A DNA stretch of 64,000 bases from an uncultured Hyphomonas sp. Lineage in GTDB: Bacteria; Pseudomonadota; Alphaproteobacteria; Caulobacterales; Hyphomonadaceae. Positions 1-7,430 of the stretch are shown here, in pieces. The notes under the pieces were generated by a model. It was not told the origin of the DNA, did not search any database, and worked only from the letters and a program-made list of their open reading frames with translations. The stretch's first letter is position 1. Every line of letters starts with the position of its first letter. The position numbers and the translations under genes were made by a program. The stretch covers positions 2,604,001 to 2,668,000 of the forward strand of contig NZ_OY776147.1 of the NCBI RefSeq assembly GCF_963675305.1, written 5' to 3'.

Positions 1-1
1 G

Positions 2-799
2 CGGATCTTCGCCAATCTGGTGGGCGAGCATCTGGACGAGAAAATCCGTACCGAAGCAATCACCGAAACCAAGCGCCGCCGCGTGCGCGACGTGCTCGAC
101 TCCGGGTCGCTGGACGTTGCCTTCCAGCCAATCGTCAACATCACGAGCATGCAGACTGTGGGCTATGAGGCCCTCAGCCGCTTTTCCGGCCCGGGCGCCT
201 GCCCGCCGGACATCCTGTTTGCAGAAGCCGGCGATGTCGGCTGCCTCGCCGAACTGGAACTGCACGCGATCGAAAAGGCCCTCAGCGCCATGCCGCTGCT
301 GGAACCGCGCCAGTTCCTGTCGGTCAACGCCTCGCCCTCAACGATTATCAGCGAAGACTTCATCCAGCTGGTGTCGCAATACCCGCTGCAGCGGATCGTC
401 GTCGAAGTGACAGAGCATGCGCAGGTCGCCTCCTACGACCAGCTGAAAAGCGCGCTCGCCCCGCTGCGCCGCCAGGGTACGCGCCTTGCCGTGGACGATG
501 CGGGTGCCGGCTATGCCTCCATGCGCCATATCCTCCAGCTGCATCCTGACATCATCAAGCTGGACATGAGCATCACGCGGGACCTGGATTCCTGCGCCGC
601 CCACCGGGCGCTCGTCCGCGCGCTGGTGTCGTTCACGCTGGAAACCCGCGGCCATGTGGTTGCAGAAGGGATCGAGAAAGATTCGGAGCTCGCCATCCTG
701 CGCGAACTCGGCGTGCACAAGGGACAGGGTTACCTGCTCGGGCGCCCGTCGACGACACTGCCCGACCGGCCCGAAACGGACCTGCGCCTGCGCGCCTGA
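2..799 (+). CDS. EAL-domain cyclic-di-GMP phosphodiesterase (5' truncated by window)
   Basis: An EAL-type phosphodiesterase, which hydrolyses cyclic di-GMP to pGpG. The reading frame is open to the first base of the window, so the N-terminus is missing; GTG at 20 is the first possible start inside but the residues before it (IFANLVGEHLDE) look like the end of a sensory domain such as GAF. The EAL motifs are present in order: EALSRF, the NAS metal-ligand segment (SVNASPS), VEVTEH, the DDAGAGYAS loop in place of DDFGTG, EGIE and QGYLLG. The Asp pair and glutamates are retained, so an active enzyme is likely. It ends in a shared hairpin terminator facing nrdB. Confidence 0.88.
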   Translation, partial: RIFANLVGEHLDEKIRTEAITETKRRRVRDVLDSGSLDVAFQPIVNITSMQTVGYEALSRFSGPGACPPDILFAEAGDVGCLAELELHAIEKALSAMPLLEPRQFLSVNASPSTIISEDFIQLVSQYPLQRIVVEVTEHAQVASYDQLKSALAPLRRQGTRLAVDDAGAGYASMRHILQLHPDIIKLDMSITRDLDSCAAHRALVRALVSFTLETRGHVVAEGIEKDSELAILRELGVHKGQGYLLGRPSTTLPDRPETDLRLRA

Positions 800-823
800 C
801 CGGAAGCGGTCAACAGACACAAA

Positions 824-855
824 AAAGCCGCCGGCAAATTTCTGCCGGCGGCTTT
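824..855. terminator. Bidirectional intrinsic terminator between the EAL gene and nrdB
   Basis: A 13-bp perfect stem (824-836 paired with 843-855) around a 6-base loop lies between two convergent stop codons. Read on the minus strand it is followed by six T residues, a strong terminator for nrdB; on the plus strand the T tract is only three bases, so it is weaker for the EAL gene. Confidence 0.85.
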
Positions 856-882
856 CCTTATACTGAATTCCCTGCCCCGGCC

Positions 883-1920
883 TTATTCGGCGGGGACATT
901 GTCCGGCTTGCCGGCGGGGCGCTTGTCGAACTTGGTCCAGACGCCGTCATCGCCGTGCCAGTCGCCCTTCGTGGCGCCCTTGGAATATTCCGTGGCGCGC
1001 TGTTCGAAGAAGTTCGCGTGCTCGACACCGTTCAGGATCTCCGTCAGCCACGGGATCGGGTGCTTGGTGACACCATAGATCGGCTCCAGCTTCAGCTGGC
1101 CGAGGCGCCAGTCGGCGATGTAGCGGATATAGTTCTTGATGTCGTCTGCCGTCATGCCTTCGACCGGGCCCATTTCGAAGGCCAGCTCGATGAACTTGTC
1201 TTCGAGGCTGACCACGGTGCGGCAGCATTCGCGGATGCGCTCGCGCAGTTCGTCCGTCATCACGCCGGTTTCGGCGCAGAAGGTGTGGAACAGCTTGATC
1301 ATGCCTTCGCAGTGCAGCGACTCGTCGCGCACCGACCAGCTGACGATCTGGCCCATGCCTTTCATCTTGTTGAAACGCGGGAAGTTCATCAGCATCGCGA
1401 AGGACGCAAACAGCTGCAGACCTTCCGTGAACGCACCAAACACGGCCATGGAGACGGCGATGTCTTCATTCGTCTTGGTGTCGAACTGGCCGAGATAGTC
1501 GTGCTTGGCGGCCATCTCCTTGTATTCCATGAAGGCGGAGAATTCGCTGTCCGGCATGCCGATGGTTTCCAGCAGCAGGGCATAGGCCGCGATGTGGATC
1601 GTCTCCATATTGGAGAAGGAAGACAGCATCATGGACACTTCCACCGGCTTAAACAGCGGCATGTAGTGTTCCATGTAGTTGGCGCCGACCTCGACATCCG
1701 ACTGGGTGAAGAAGCGGAAGATCTGCGTCAGCAGGTTGCGCTCCTCATCGGAGAGCTTCACCGCCCAGTCCTTGCAGTCCTCGCCCAGCGGCACCTCTTC
1801 CGGCATCCAGTGGACCTGCTGCTGCTTCTTCCAGAAATCATACGCCCACGGGTAACGGAACGGCTTGTAAGCCACGCTTGGGGTGAGCAGTCCGGGAAGA
1901 GAAGAATCGGTGGCAGCCAT
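883..1920 (-). CDS. nrdB: Ribonucleoside-diphosphate reductase subunit beta (class Ia, NrdB)
   Basis: The radical-generating small subunit of aerobic ribonucleotide reductase, working with NrdA to make deoxynucleotides. Di-iron ligands match the E. coli pattern: D75, E106, H109 (METIHIAAY), E166, E200 and H203 (RDESLH), and the radical tyrosine is Y113, seven residues after E106 as in E. coli. The chosen ATG (1918-1920) has an AAGGAGG ribosome-binding site directly upstream; an in-frame TTG at 1938 overlaps that site and is rejected. Length is 345 residues, usual for the family. nrdA is not adjacent but 15 kb away, and two NrdR boxes precede this gene. Confidence 0.97.
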   Translation of the reverse strand: MAATDSSLPGLLTPSVAYKPFRYPWAYDFWKKQQQVHWMPEEVPLGEDCKDWAVKLSDEERNLLTQIFRFFTQSDVEVGANYMEHYMPLFKPVEVSMMLSSFSNMETIHIAAYALLLETIGMPDSEFSAFMEYKEMAAKHDYLGQFDTKTNEDIAVSMAVFGAFTEGLQLFASFAMLMNFPRFNKMKGMGQIVSWSVRDESLHCEGMIKLFHTFCAETGVMTDELRERIRECCRTVVSLEDKFIELAFEMGPVEGMTADDIKNYIRYIADWRLGQLKLEPIYGVTKHPIPWLTEILNGVEHANFFEQRATEYSKGATKGDWHGDDGVWTKFDKRPAGKPDNVPAE

Positions 1921-1962
1921 GACGGGCCTCCTTGGCAAGCGAGTCGGTTATAAGGGTAATCA

Positions 1963-2010
1963 ACACCACATATAGTGCTTAAGAAGCGTTAATCACGCAA
2001 GATACAGCGT
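1963..2010 (-). promoter_or_regulatory. Paired NrdR boxes upstream of nrdB
   Basis: Box 1 at 1963-1978 (ACACCACATATAGTGC) agrees at 14 of 16 positions with the near-perfect box before nrdA. Box 2 at 1995-2010 (ACGCAAGATACAGCGT) matches 12 of 16 positions of the NrdR consensus. Their centres are 32 bp apart, the spacing known for NrdR repression of nrd operons. A TTAA-N6-TTAA motif (1979-1992) sits between them, resembling a CtrA site with one base too few in the spacer. NrdR control is inferred from sequence only. Confidence 0.8.
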
Positions 2011-2126
2011 GTCGCACGCGACATTCATCCACAGGGTTGCGCACAGAAAAGGCGTGCGACGAGCGGATACATAGCACGGCAAGACGGCAATCAGAACAAG
2101 CGGAGCGCTGAGTTCGTGCCAGCATC

Positions 2127-2197
2127 CTTCGACTTCGCTCAGGATGAGTCCCTCTCCTGCCGCGCCTCTGAAACGCTCATGCTGAGCGAAGTCGAAG
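2127..2197. repeat. REP-like dispersed inverted repeat
   Basis: Two 22-base arms (2127-2148 and 2176-2197) are inverted copies of one another with a single mismatch; the core of each arm is TTCGACTTCGCTCAG. They are separated by 27 bases. This resembles the short palindromic elements scattered between genes in many alphaproteobacteria. An open frame crosses it in line with the downstream gene but has no ribosome-binding site, so I treat the element as non-coding. Confidence 0.7.
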
Positions 2198-2295
2198 CAC
2201 GGGCGCGGGCTGGCGCACCATCAGGCTGTGAGATTAGGATGAGCGCGCAGCATAAAGGAGGGAGCGGCCATGCCGATCCGACACAGAGGCGAAAA

Positions 2296-2841
2296 GTGAG
2301 CCGCGCCTTATTCACGCTGGCCCTTCCGGAATTTGCACCGGGTGCCCGAGAATGGGTGAACCATGTACGTGCCGCCCACGACCGGGAGTTCGCCGGCAGG
2401 GTGGATCCGCACTTCACCCTCGTGTTTGGAAACACGTCCCTGGATCAGGACGCCTACCTCGCCCATGTGCGCGAAGTCGCAGGCGCGTCAGCCCCCTTCC
2501 CGTTTTCCTGCCGCAAGGCCGAGGTCGGGACGGACCATCAAAACGACACCGGCTATGCCTTTCTGGTGCCGGACGTGGGCCATAGTGAGATCCTGGGTCT
2601 CAGGACTGCCTTGCACACCGGCATCTTTGCCCCCCTCCTGCGGCCGGATATCCCGTACAGGCCGCACATCACGGCCGGCAGGTTTGACCGCGTTGATGCG
2701 GCCCGACCGGTTTGCGACACGCTGAATGCCTCCGGGATAGACGTGTCGGGCAGGATCACCGCCTTGACGGTGGTCGCCATGCAGGCGGATGGACGCATTG
2801 ATGAGGTGGCCAGTGCTCCACTCGGCGGGCGCATGGTCTGA
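2296..2841 (+). CDS. 2'-5' RNA ligase family (2H phosphoesterase) protein
   Basis: A protein of the 2H phosphoesterase superfamily, which acts on 2',3'-cyclic or 2'-5' phosphodiester bonds in RNA or nucleotides. The two signature motifs are visible: HFTL after about 35 residues and HITA near residue 125. GTG at 2296 is chosen because the family normally begins at about VSRALFTLALPE and an AGAGG ribosome-binding site lies six bases before it. The longer in-frame readings from 2116 or 2239 run through a repeat or lack a binding site. A nine-codon frame (ATG 2270, strong AAAGGAGGG site) stops at TGA 2297-2299, overlapping this start, so coupling is possible. The substrate is unknown. Confidence 0.8.
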   Translation: MSRALFTLALPEFAPGAREWVNHVRAAHDREFAGRVDPHFTLVFGNTSLDQDAYLAHVREVAGASAPFPFSCRKAEVGTDHQNDTGYAFLVPDVGHSEILGLRTALHTGIFAPLLRPDIPYRPHITAGRFDRVDAARPVCDTLNASGIDVSGRITALTVVAMQADGRIDEVASAPLGGRMV

Positions 2842-2868
2842 ACCGTCATCCTTGCAAGCGCGCGGGGC

Positions 2869-4584
2869 TCACCCTCCATCCAGCATCGACAGGGCCTGTG
2901 CCTGCGCTGTGCTGATCTCCGGCTCCACATTTACGAGCGGCGATTCAACGCCATGGGCTGCGAGGGCGGCCTCGTTGGCGGGGCTGAGGCCGGTGAGCCA
3001 GACGGCGATCTTCCGGCGGTGGGCGGCTTCGACCAGGCCTTCGATCGTGTGGGCGGCGGTCGAATCGATGAAAGGCACCTGTGAGAAGTCCACGATCAGG
3101 GCGCGGTGCTGGTCGCCGATCCGGTCCAGCACGGAGCCGATGGTGGCGGCCGCGCCGAAGAAGAAAGCACCCGAGATGCGGTAGACGATCACGTCGCGGC
3201 GGGTGCTGGTCGCCTCGTCATAGGGGACGCGCTCATGCAGGTCGTCCGCCTCGTCCGCCCGCACCAGAGGCGCGCCCAGTTCCACAGTTGCCGCCTGTGA
3301 CATGCGCTGGATGAACAGGGCCGCGCCGAGGGCAAAGCCAACAATGATGGCTTCGGTGAGGTCGCGGAACACGGTCAGGCCAAAGGTGGCGAGCAGAACC
3401 GCCGCGTCCCCTTTCGAGGCCTTCAGCAGCCGCCAGAAGGCGTGCTTCTCGAACATGTTCCACGCGACCACCGCCAGCACGCCTGCCAGCGCCGCCATCG
3501 GGATGAAGGCAATCAGCGGCGCGGCGAGGATCATCATGCCCAGCAGGAAGACCGAATGCAGCATGCCGGAGACCGGCCCGTGCGCCCCTGCCCGCACATT
3601 CGTGGCTGTGCGCGCAATCGTGCCGGTCACACAGATGCCGCCGAACAGGGCCGAGCCGATATTGGCCGCGCCCTGCGCCACGAGTTCGCAATTGGAGCGG
3701 TGGCGCCGCCCGGTCATCCCGTCTGCCACAACGGCGGAGAGCAGCGATTCGATGGCACCCAGCAGGGTGAACGAAATCGCCGCCGGCAGCACGTCCATCA
3801 CCTTGGCCATGGAAATGGCTGGCACATGCGGCATCGGCAGGCCGGCCGGCATGGCCCCGAAGCGGGACCCGACGGTCGCGATGTCGAAATTCGCCGCGGC
3901 CGTCACAATCGCCGCCAGCACCACGGCCAGCAGAATGCCCGGCCAGCCGGGGCGGTGGCGCTTCAGCGTGAAGATCACGGCCATTGTGCCCGCCGCAATG
4001 GCGAAGGCGTGCCAGTCAGCCGTGGGCGCGGCTGCGGCGAGCGCTGGCAGCTTTTCCAGGAAAGGCCCGGGTTCCGCCCCGGAGAGTGTCAGGCCGAACA
4101 GGTCTTTCAGCTGGCTGGAGCCGATGATGATGGCGATGCCGGCCGTGAAGCCAACGGTGACGGGGTACGGCACGAATTTTACGAACGTGCCGAGACGCAA
4201 CCAGCCCGCGAGCGCCAGCATCATGCCGGACAGGAGCACCGCCAGGATCAGCCCGTCCATGCCATGGGTCGCAGCCGTCGTGTTGACCAGAACGATGAAG
4301 GCGCCTGCCGGTCCGCCGATCTGGAACCGGCTGCCGCCGAGGGCCGAGACGAGGAAGCCGCCAATGATCGCCGTGATCAGGCCCTGCGCCGGGCTCGCCC
4401 CTGAGGCGACAGCTATGGCGATGGATAATGGCAGGGCGACGATGGCCACCGTCAGGCCCGCGATCGCGTCGGCCCTGAGCTGGCCCAGCCCGTAGCCCTC
4501 GCGCAGCACGGTCACCAGTTTCGGTGTGTAGAGATCGGCAAAACCGGGCGCCGGCGGCGCCGCTTTCTGGGTAAATGAAGTCAT
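2869..4584 (-). CDS. SulP family anion transporter with STAS domain
   Basis: An inner-membrane SLC26/SulP-type transporter, probably for sulfate, bicarbonate or a related anion. The N-terminal 400 residues hold about ten or more hydrophobic segments, including the Sulfate_transp signature region (residues about 85-150, GGPAGAFIVLV and PYPVTVGFTAGIAI). The last 110 residues form a cytoplasmic STAS domain (VDFSQVPFIDSTAAHTIEGL). At 571 residues it is of normal length. The substrate cannot be told from sequence. It is followed upstream by the antiporter gene on the same strand, 76 bases apart. Confidence 0.9.
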   Translation of the reverse strand: MTSFTQKAAPPAPGFADLYTPKLVTVLREGYGLGQLRADAIAGLTVAIVALPLSIAIAVASGASPAQGLITAIIGGFLVSALGGSRFQIGGPAGAFIVLVNTTAATHGMDGLILAVLLSGMMLALAGWLRLGTFVKFVPYPVTVGFTAGIAIIIGSSQLKDLFGLTLSGAEPGPFLEKLPALAAAAPTADWHAFAIAAGTMAVIFTLKRHRPGWPGILLAVVLAAIVTAAANFDIATVGSRFGAMPAGLPMPHVPAISMAKVMDVLPAAISFTLLGAIESLLSAVVADGMTGRRHRSNCELVAQGAANIGSALFGGICVTGTIARTATNVRAGAHGPVSGMLHSVFLLGMMILAAPLIAFIPMAALAGVLAVVAWNMFEKHAFWRLLKASKGDAAVLLATFGLTVFRDLTEAIIVGFALGAALFIQRMSQAATVELGAPLVRADEADDLHERVPYDEATSTRRDVIVYRISGAFFFGAAATIGSVLDRIGDQHRALIVDFSQVPFIDSTAAHTIEGLVEAAHRRKIAVWLTGLSPANEAALAAHGVESPLVNVEPEISTAQAQALSMLDGG

Positions 4585-4660
4585 GGCTGGCCCGCCCCGC
4601 TATCCGCGTATGCATGCCTCATACACCACCAGAACGTGCAGGCGAAAGAGGCGTACCGCT

Positions 4661-6406
4661 TCAGCTCTGCTCAAGCATGGCCTTGCGATACTCGGCGTCG
4701 CGCTCGGCCCCGATGAGCGAGCGGACGGTATCGGGCGTGTAGCCGAACTGTTCCAGCGCCCGGGCAGACATCTGCAGACCGGCCTCGATAGCGTCCGGCA
4801 CGACGTGCGTGGCGCCTGCCTGGAACAGGCTGCGCGAATGGTCGGCATCCTGCGCGCGGGCCAGAATCGGAATTTCCGGACGGCCCCGGCGCACGGCCCG
4901 GACGATATGTTCGGCGGCCTGCGGGTCGTCGATGGTGACCACAACCATCGCCGCGCCGGACAGGCCGGCCTTGTCGAGGATTTCCTTGCGGGCGCCATCG
5001 CCGAAATAGACGCTCCAGCCCTGTTTGCGCAGGCGGGCGACCGTATCCGGCCGGCTGTCCAGCGCAACGACGCGTGTATTCTCCTCATCGAGGATGCGGG
5101 CCACGGCCTGCCCCACCCGGCCAAACCCGGCGATGATGACGTGGTTTTCCAGCTCCGCCTTCTCGGCTGGCAGCGTCGTGGCCTGGCCCTGCCCCTTGCT
5201 CTGCATACGGCGCACAAGGGATTGCGAGCCGCGCCAGGTGACCGGGATCAGCAGCATGGACAGGCCCGCCACGGCGGAGACGAGCGTTGCCTGTTCGCCT
5301 GTGATCACACCGCCCGCAGCGCCTGCCGCCAGCACAACGAAGGCGAACTCCCCCGCAGGCGCCAGCAGGCCGGCCGTCTCCGTGGCGAGTTCCGGGCTGC
5401 GCCCGAAGATCCGCACAGCCACCCAGGCAATGGCGTATTTCACCGTCAGAAGCGCGATCAGCCCGGCCAGCACCAGCGGCCATTCCCGGGCGATCACGCC
5501 AAGATCGAGCCCGAGGCCCACCGTCATGAAGAAGACGCCCAGCAGAAGGCCCTTGAACGGGTCGAGGTCGACTTCGGTCTGGTGCTTGAATTCCGTCTCG
5601 CCCAGCATCAGGCCGGCGAGGAAGGCGCCGAGCGCGATGGACAGGCCCGCACTGGCCGTCAGCACGGCGGCGCCCACCACGGTGAGCAACGTGATCGCCA
5701 TCAGGAAGTCCCGCCCGCCGGCATCCGCCGCCATCTGGAACAGGCGGCGCAGCAGGAATCGGCCGATCACCAGCAGGATGCCGACCGCCAGAACGCCCTG
5801 TACCGCGGCCTCCAGCAGGACCGTGCCAAGGTTTGCCCCGGCGTCGGACGAGGCGAAGCCGACAAAGATCAGGATCGGGGCGACCAGAATGTCCTGGAAC
5901 AACAGCACGCCCAGTGCCGTCCGCCCGACCGGCGCCGAGGCCTGGTGGTTTGCCGTCATCAGCTGCATCACCACGGCGGTGGAGGACAGGGCGAGCGCCA
6001 GCCCCACCACGATGGCCGCCGTCAGGTCGAAATCGAACACCGTGGCCAGCAGCGCCAGCAGAATGGCGCTGGCCGCAGCCTGAACGATGCCTGCGCCGAA
6101 CACGATCCGGCGCAGGGACCAGAGCTGTTCGACAGAGAGTTCCAGCCCCAGCAGGAAGAGAAGGAACAGCACGCCCAGTTCGGCGAAAGGCGCTGCCGCT
6201 CCGGGCTCGGCAATGGTAAACATGCCAAGCGGCGCCCAGGTATCCGAGAACGAGCCGAGCCCCCACGGCCCGAGCGCCACACCCGCCAGGATGAAGCCGA
6301 CCACCGCCGGCAGCTTCAGCATGCGCAGCGCAGGCACGAGCAGGCCTGCTGCGATCAGGAAGACCAGCGCGTCCTTGATCAGGATTTCGTGGCTTCCTTC
6401 GTGCAT
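4661..6406 (-). CDS. Kef-type monovalent cation:proton antiporter with RCK domain
   Basis: A CPA2-family antiporter, most like the glutathione-gated K+ efflux proteins KefB/KefC. About twelve membrane segments occupy residues 1-390, and a C-terminal RCK/TrkA-N domain follows with the nucleotide-binding GFGRVGQAVAR motif and acidic VALDSR turn. The ATG at 6406 is preferred over one at 6496 because it has a GAGGAAA binding site seven bases upstream and gives the expected short hydrophilic N-terminus (MHEGSHEIL); the longer form adds an unlikely 30 residues. No KefF/KefG-like ancillary gene is next to it. It is transcribed divergently from the secreted hydrolase. Confidence 0.9.
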   Translation of the reverse strand: MHEGSHEILIKDALVFLIAAGLLVPALRMLKLPAVVGFILAGVALGPWGLGSFSDTWAPLGMFTIAEPGAAAPFAELGVLFLLFLLGLELSVEQLWSLRRIVFGAGIVQAAASAILLALLATVFDFDLTAAIVVGLALALSSTAVVMQLMTANHQASAPVGRTALGVLLFQDILVAPILIFVGFASSDAGANLGTVLLEAAVQGVLAVGILLVIGRFLLRRLFQMAADAGGRDFLMAITLLTVVGAAVLTASAGLSIALGAFLAGLMLGETEFKHQTEVDLDPFKGLLLGVFFMTVGLGLDLGVIAREWPLVLAGLIALLTVKYAIAWVAVRIFGRSPELATETAGLLAPAGEFAFVVLAAGAAGGVITGEQATLVSAVAGLSMLLIPVTWRGSQSLVRRMQSKGQGQATTLPAEKAELENHVIIAGFGRVGQAVARILDEENTRVVALDSRPDTVARLRKQGWSVYFGDGARKEILDKAGLSGAAMVVVTIDDPQAAEHIVRAVRRGRPEIPILARAQDADHSRSLFQAGATHVVPDAIEAGLQMSARALEQFGYTPDTVRSLIGAERDAEYRKAMLEQS

Positions 6407-6572
6407 GCGGATTTCCTCATATTGCGATTCGCCGGCCCCGGTGCCGTCACATTTATCTTCTATCGGACGCGGCCAATACTCTCCAAGGGAAGACATTACG
6501 TTGCATCAAGATTCTGCGGAAATGCCGGCACATGGCGTTCCATGCCGGCCTGCTGTATGGAATGTAGCTGCC

Positions 6573-7430
6573 ATGCGTTTCATATCCGCCGCACTTATGA
6601 GTTTGATTGCCTGGATGGCCATGCCCGCGCTGGCCTCAGCCGCCGACGTGTATCGCGATGTGGTCTACAACCACATGCCCGCGGTGAGCGATGGCAATTT
6701 CACCATGGACATCTACGCCCCGGACGAGGCCGAAGACCTGCCCATCATCATCATGGTGCATGGCGGCGCGTGGACCTATGGCAACAAGCAGAATGCCATC
6801 GGCGAGAAACAGGCGGACTTTTTCACCGATGAAGGCTTCATCTATATCTCGATCAATTACCGCCTGGCGCCGGACCACCCCTTCCCGGCCGCGGTGGAAG
6901 ACCTCGCCTCCGCCATCGCCTTCGTCTACCGCAATGCCGAGGATTATGGCGGCGACCCGGATTCCATTTTCCTGATGGGGCACTCATCCGGCGCCCACTC
7001 TGTCGCGCTGGTTTCCATCGACCCGCAATATCTGCGCAATGAAGGCCTGAGCCTAGGCGTGATCAAAGGCACCGTGCCGCTGGACGGCGCCTCCTACAAT
7101 CTGGTGCGCACCGGCGAGCGGAAAGGCGAGCTGCCGCGTTTCTACCGGCCGGCCTTCGGCAGCAAGGAAACCGTCTGGCGCGAAGCCTCCCCCACGCTTC
7201 ATGTGATGGATGGCCGGCGCATCCCGCCGTTCCGGATTCTCTATGTCGACCGGCCGGTCTCCCCGGACCGGGCCAAGGAACTGGCCGAAACGCTGCGCGA
7301 GCATGGCTATGACGCCGAAGCCGTGCTGGCGAAGAACCGCTCCCACAAGAGCCTCAACAACAGGCTCGGCATGGACGGCGACAAATACGGCCCGATGATC
7401 GCAGACTTCTTCCGCAGCCAGATGAATTAG
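6573..7430 (+). CDS. Secreted alpha/beta hydrolase (carboxylesterase-like)
   Basis: A 285-residue serine hydrolase with a signal peptide (about residues 1-23, cleaved after ALASA), so it acts in the periplasm or outside the cell. The oxyanion-hole HGGAW motif lies near residue 65 and the nucleophile elbow GHSSG near residue 135; a conserved histidine follows in RSHKSLN. This arrangement matches the hormone-sensitive-lipase/BD-FAE esterase group. ATG at 6573 is chosen because it starts the signal peptide; an ATG at 6522 would bury it. It faces the Kef antiporter gene. The substrate is unknown. Confidence 0.85.
   Translation: MRFISAALMSLIAWMAMPALASAADVYRDVVYNHMPAVSDGNFTMDIYAPDEAEDLPIIIMVHGGAWTYGNKQNAIGEKQADFFTDEGFIYISINYRLAPDHPFPAAVEDLASAIAFVYRNAEDYGGDPDSIFLMGHSSGAHSVALVSIDPQYLRNEGLSLGVIKGTVPLDGASYNLVRTGERKGELPRFYRPAFGSKETVWREASPTLHVMDGRRIPPFRILYVDRPVSPDRAKELAETLREHGYDAEAVLAKNRSHKSLNNRLGMDGDKYGPMIADFFRSQMN

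Noticed and set aside
955..1953. 332-codon frame opposite nrdB
   Set aside because: It is the antisense shadow of a conserved gene in GC-rich DNA, with no binding site and no family features.
2116..2295. N-terminal extension of the 2H phosphoesterase
   Set aside because: It reads through an inverted repeat, has no binding site at 2116 and adds residues not expected in the family.
4583..6832. 749-codon frame opposite the Kef-type antiporter
   Set aside because: It is rich in Arg/Gln/His with the composition of an antisense frame, and the opposite strand encodes a complete conserved protein.
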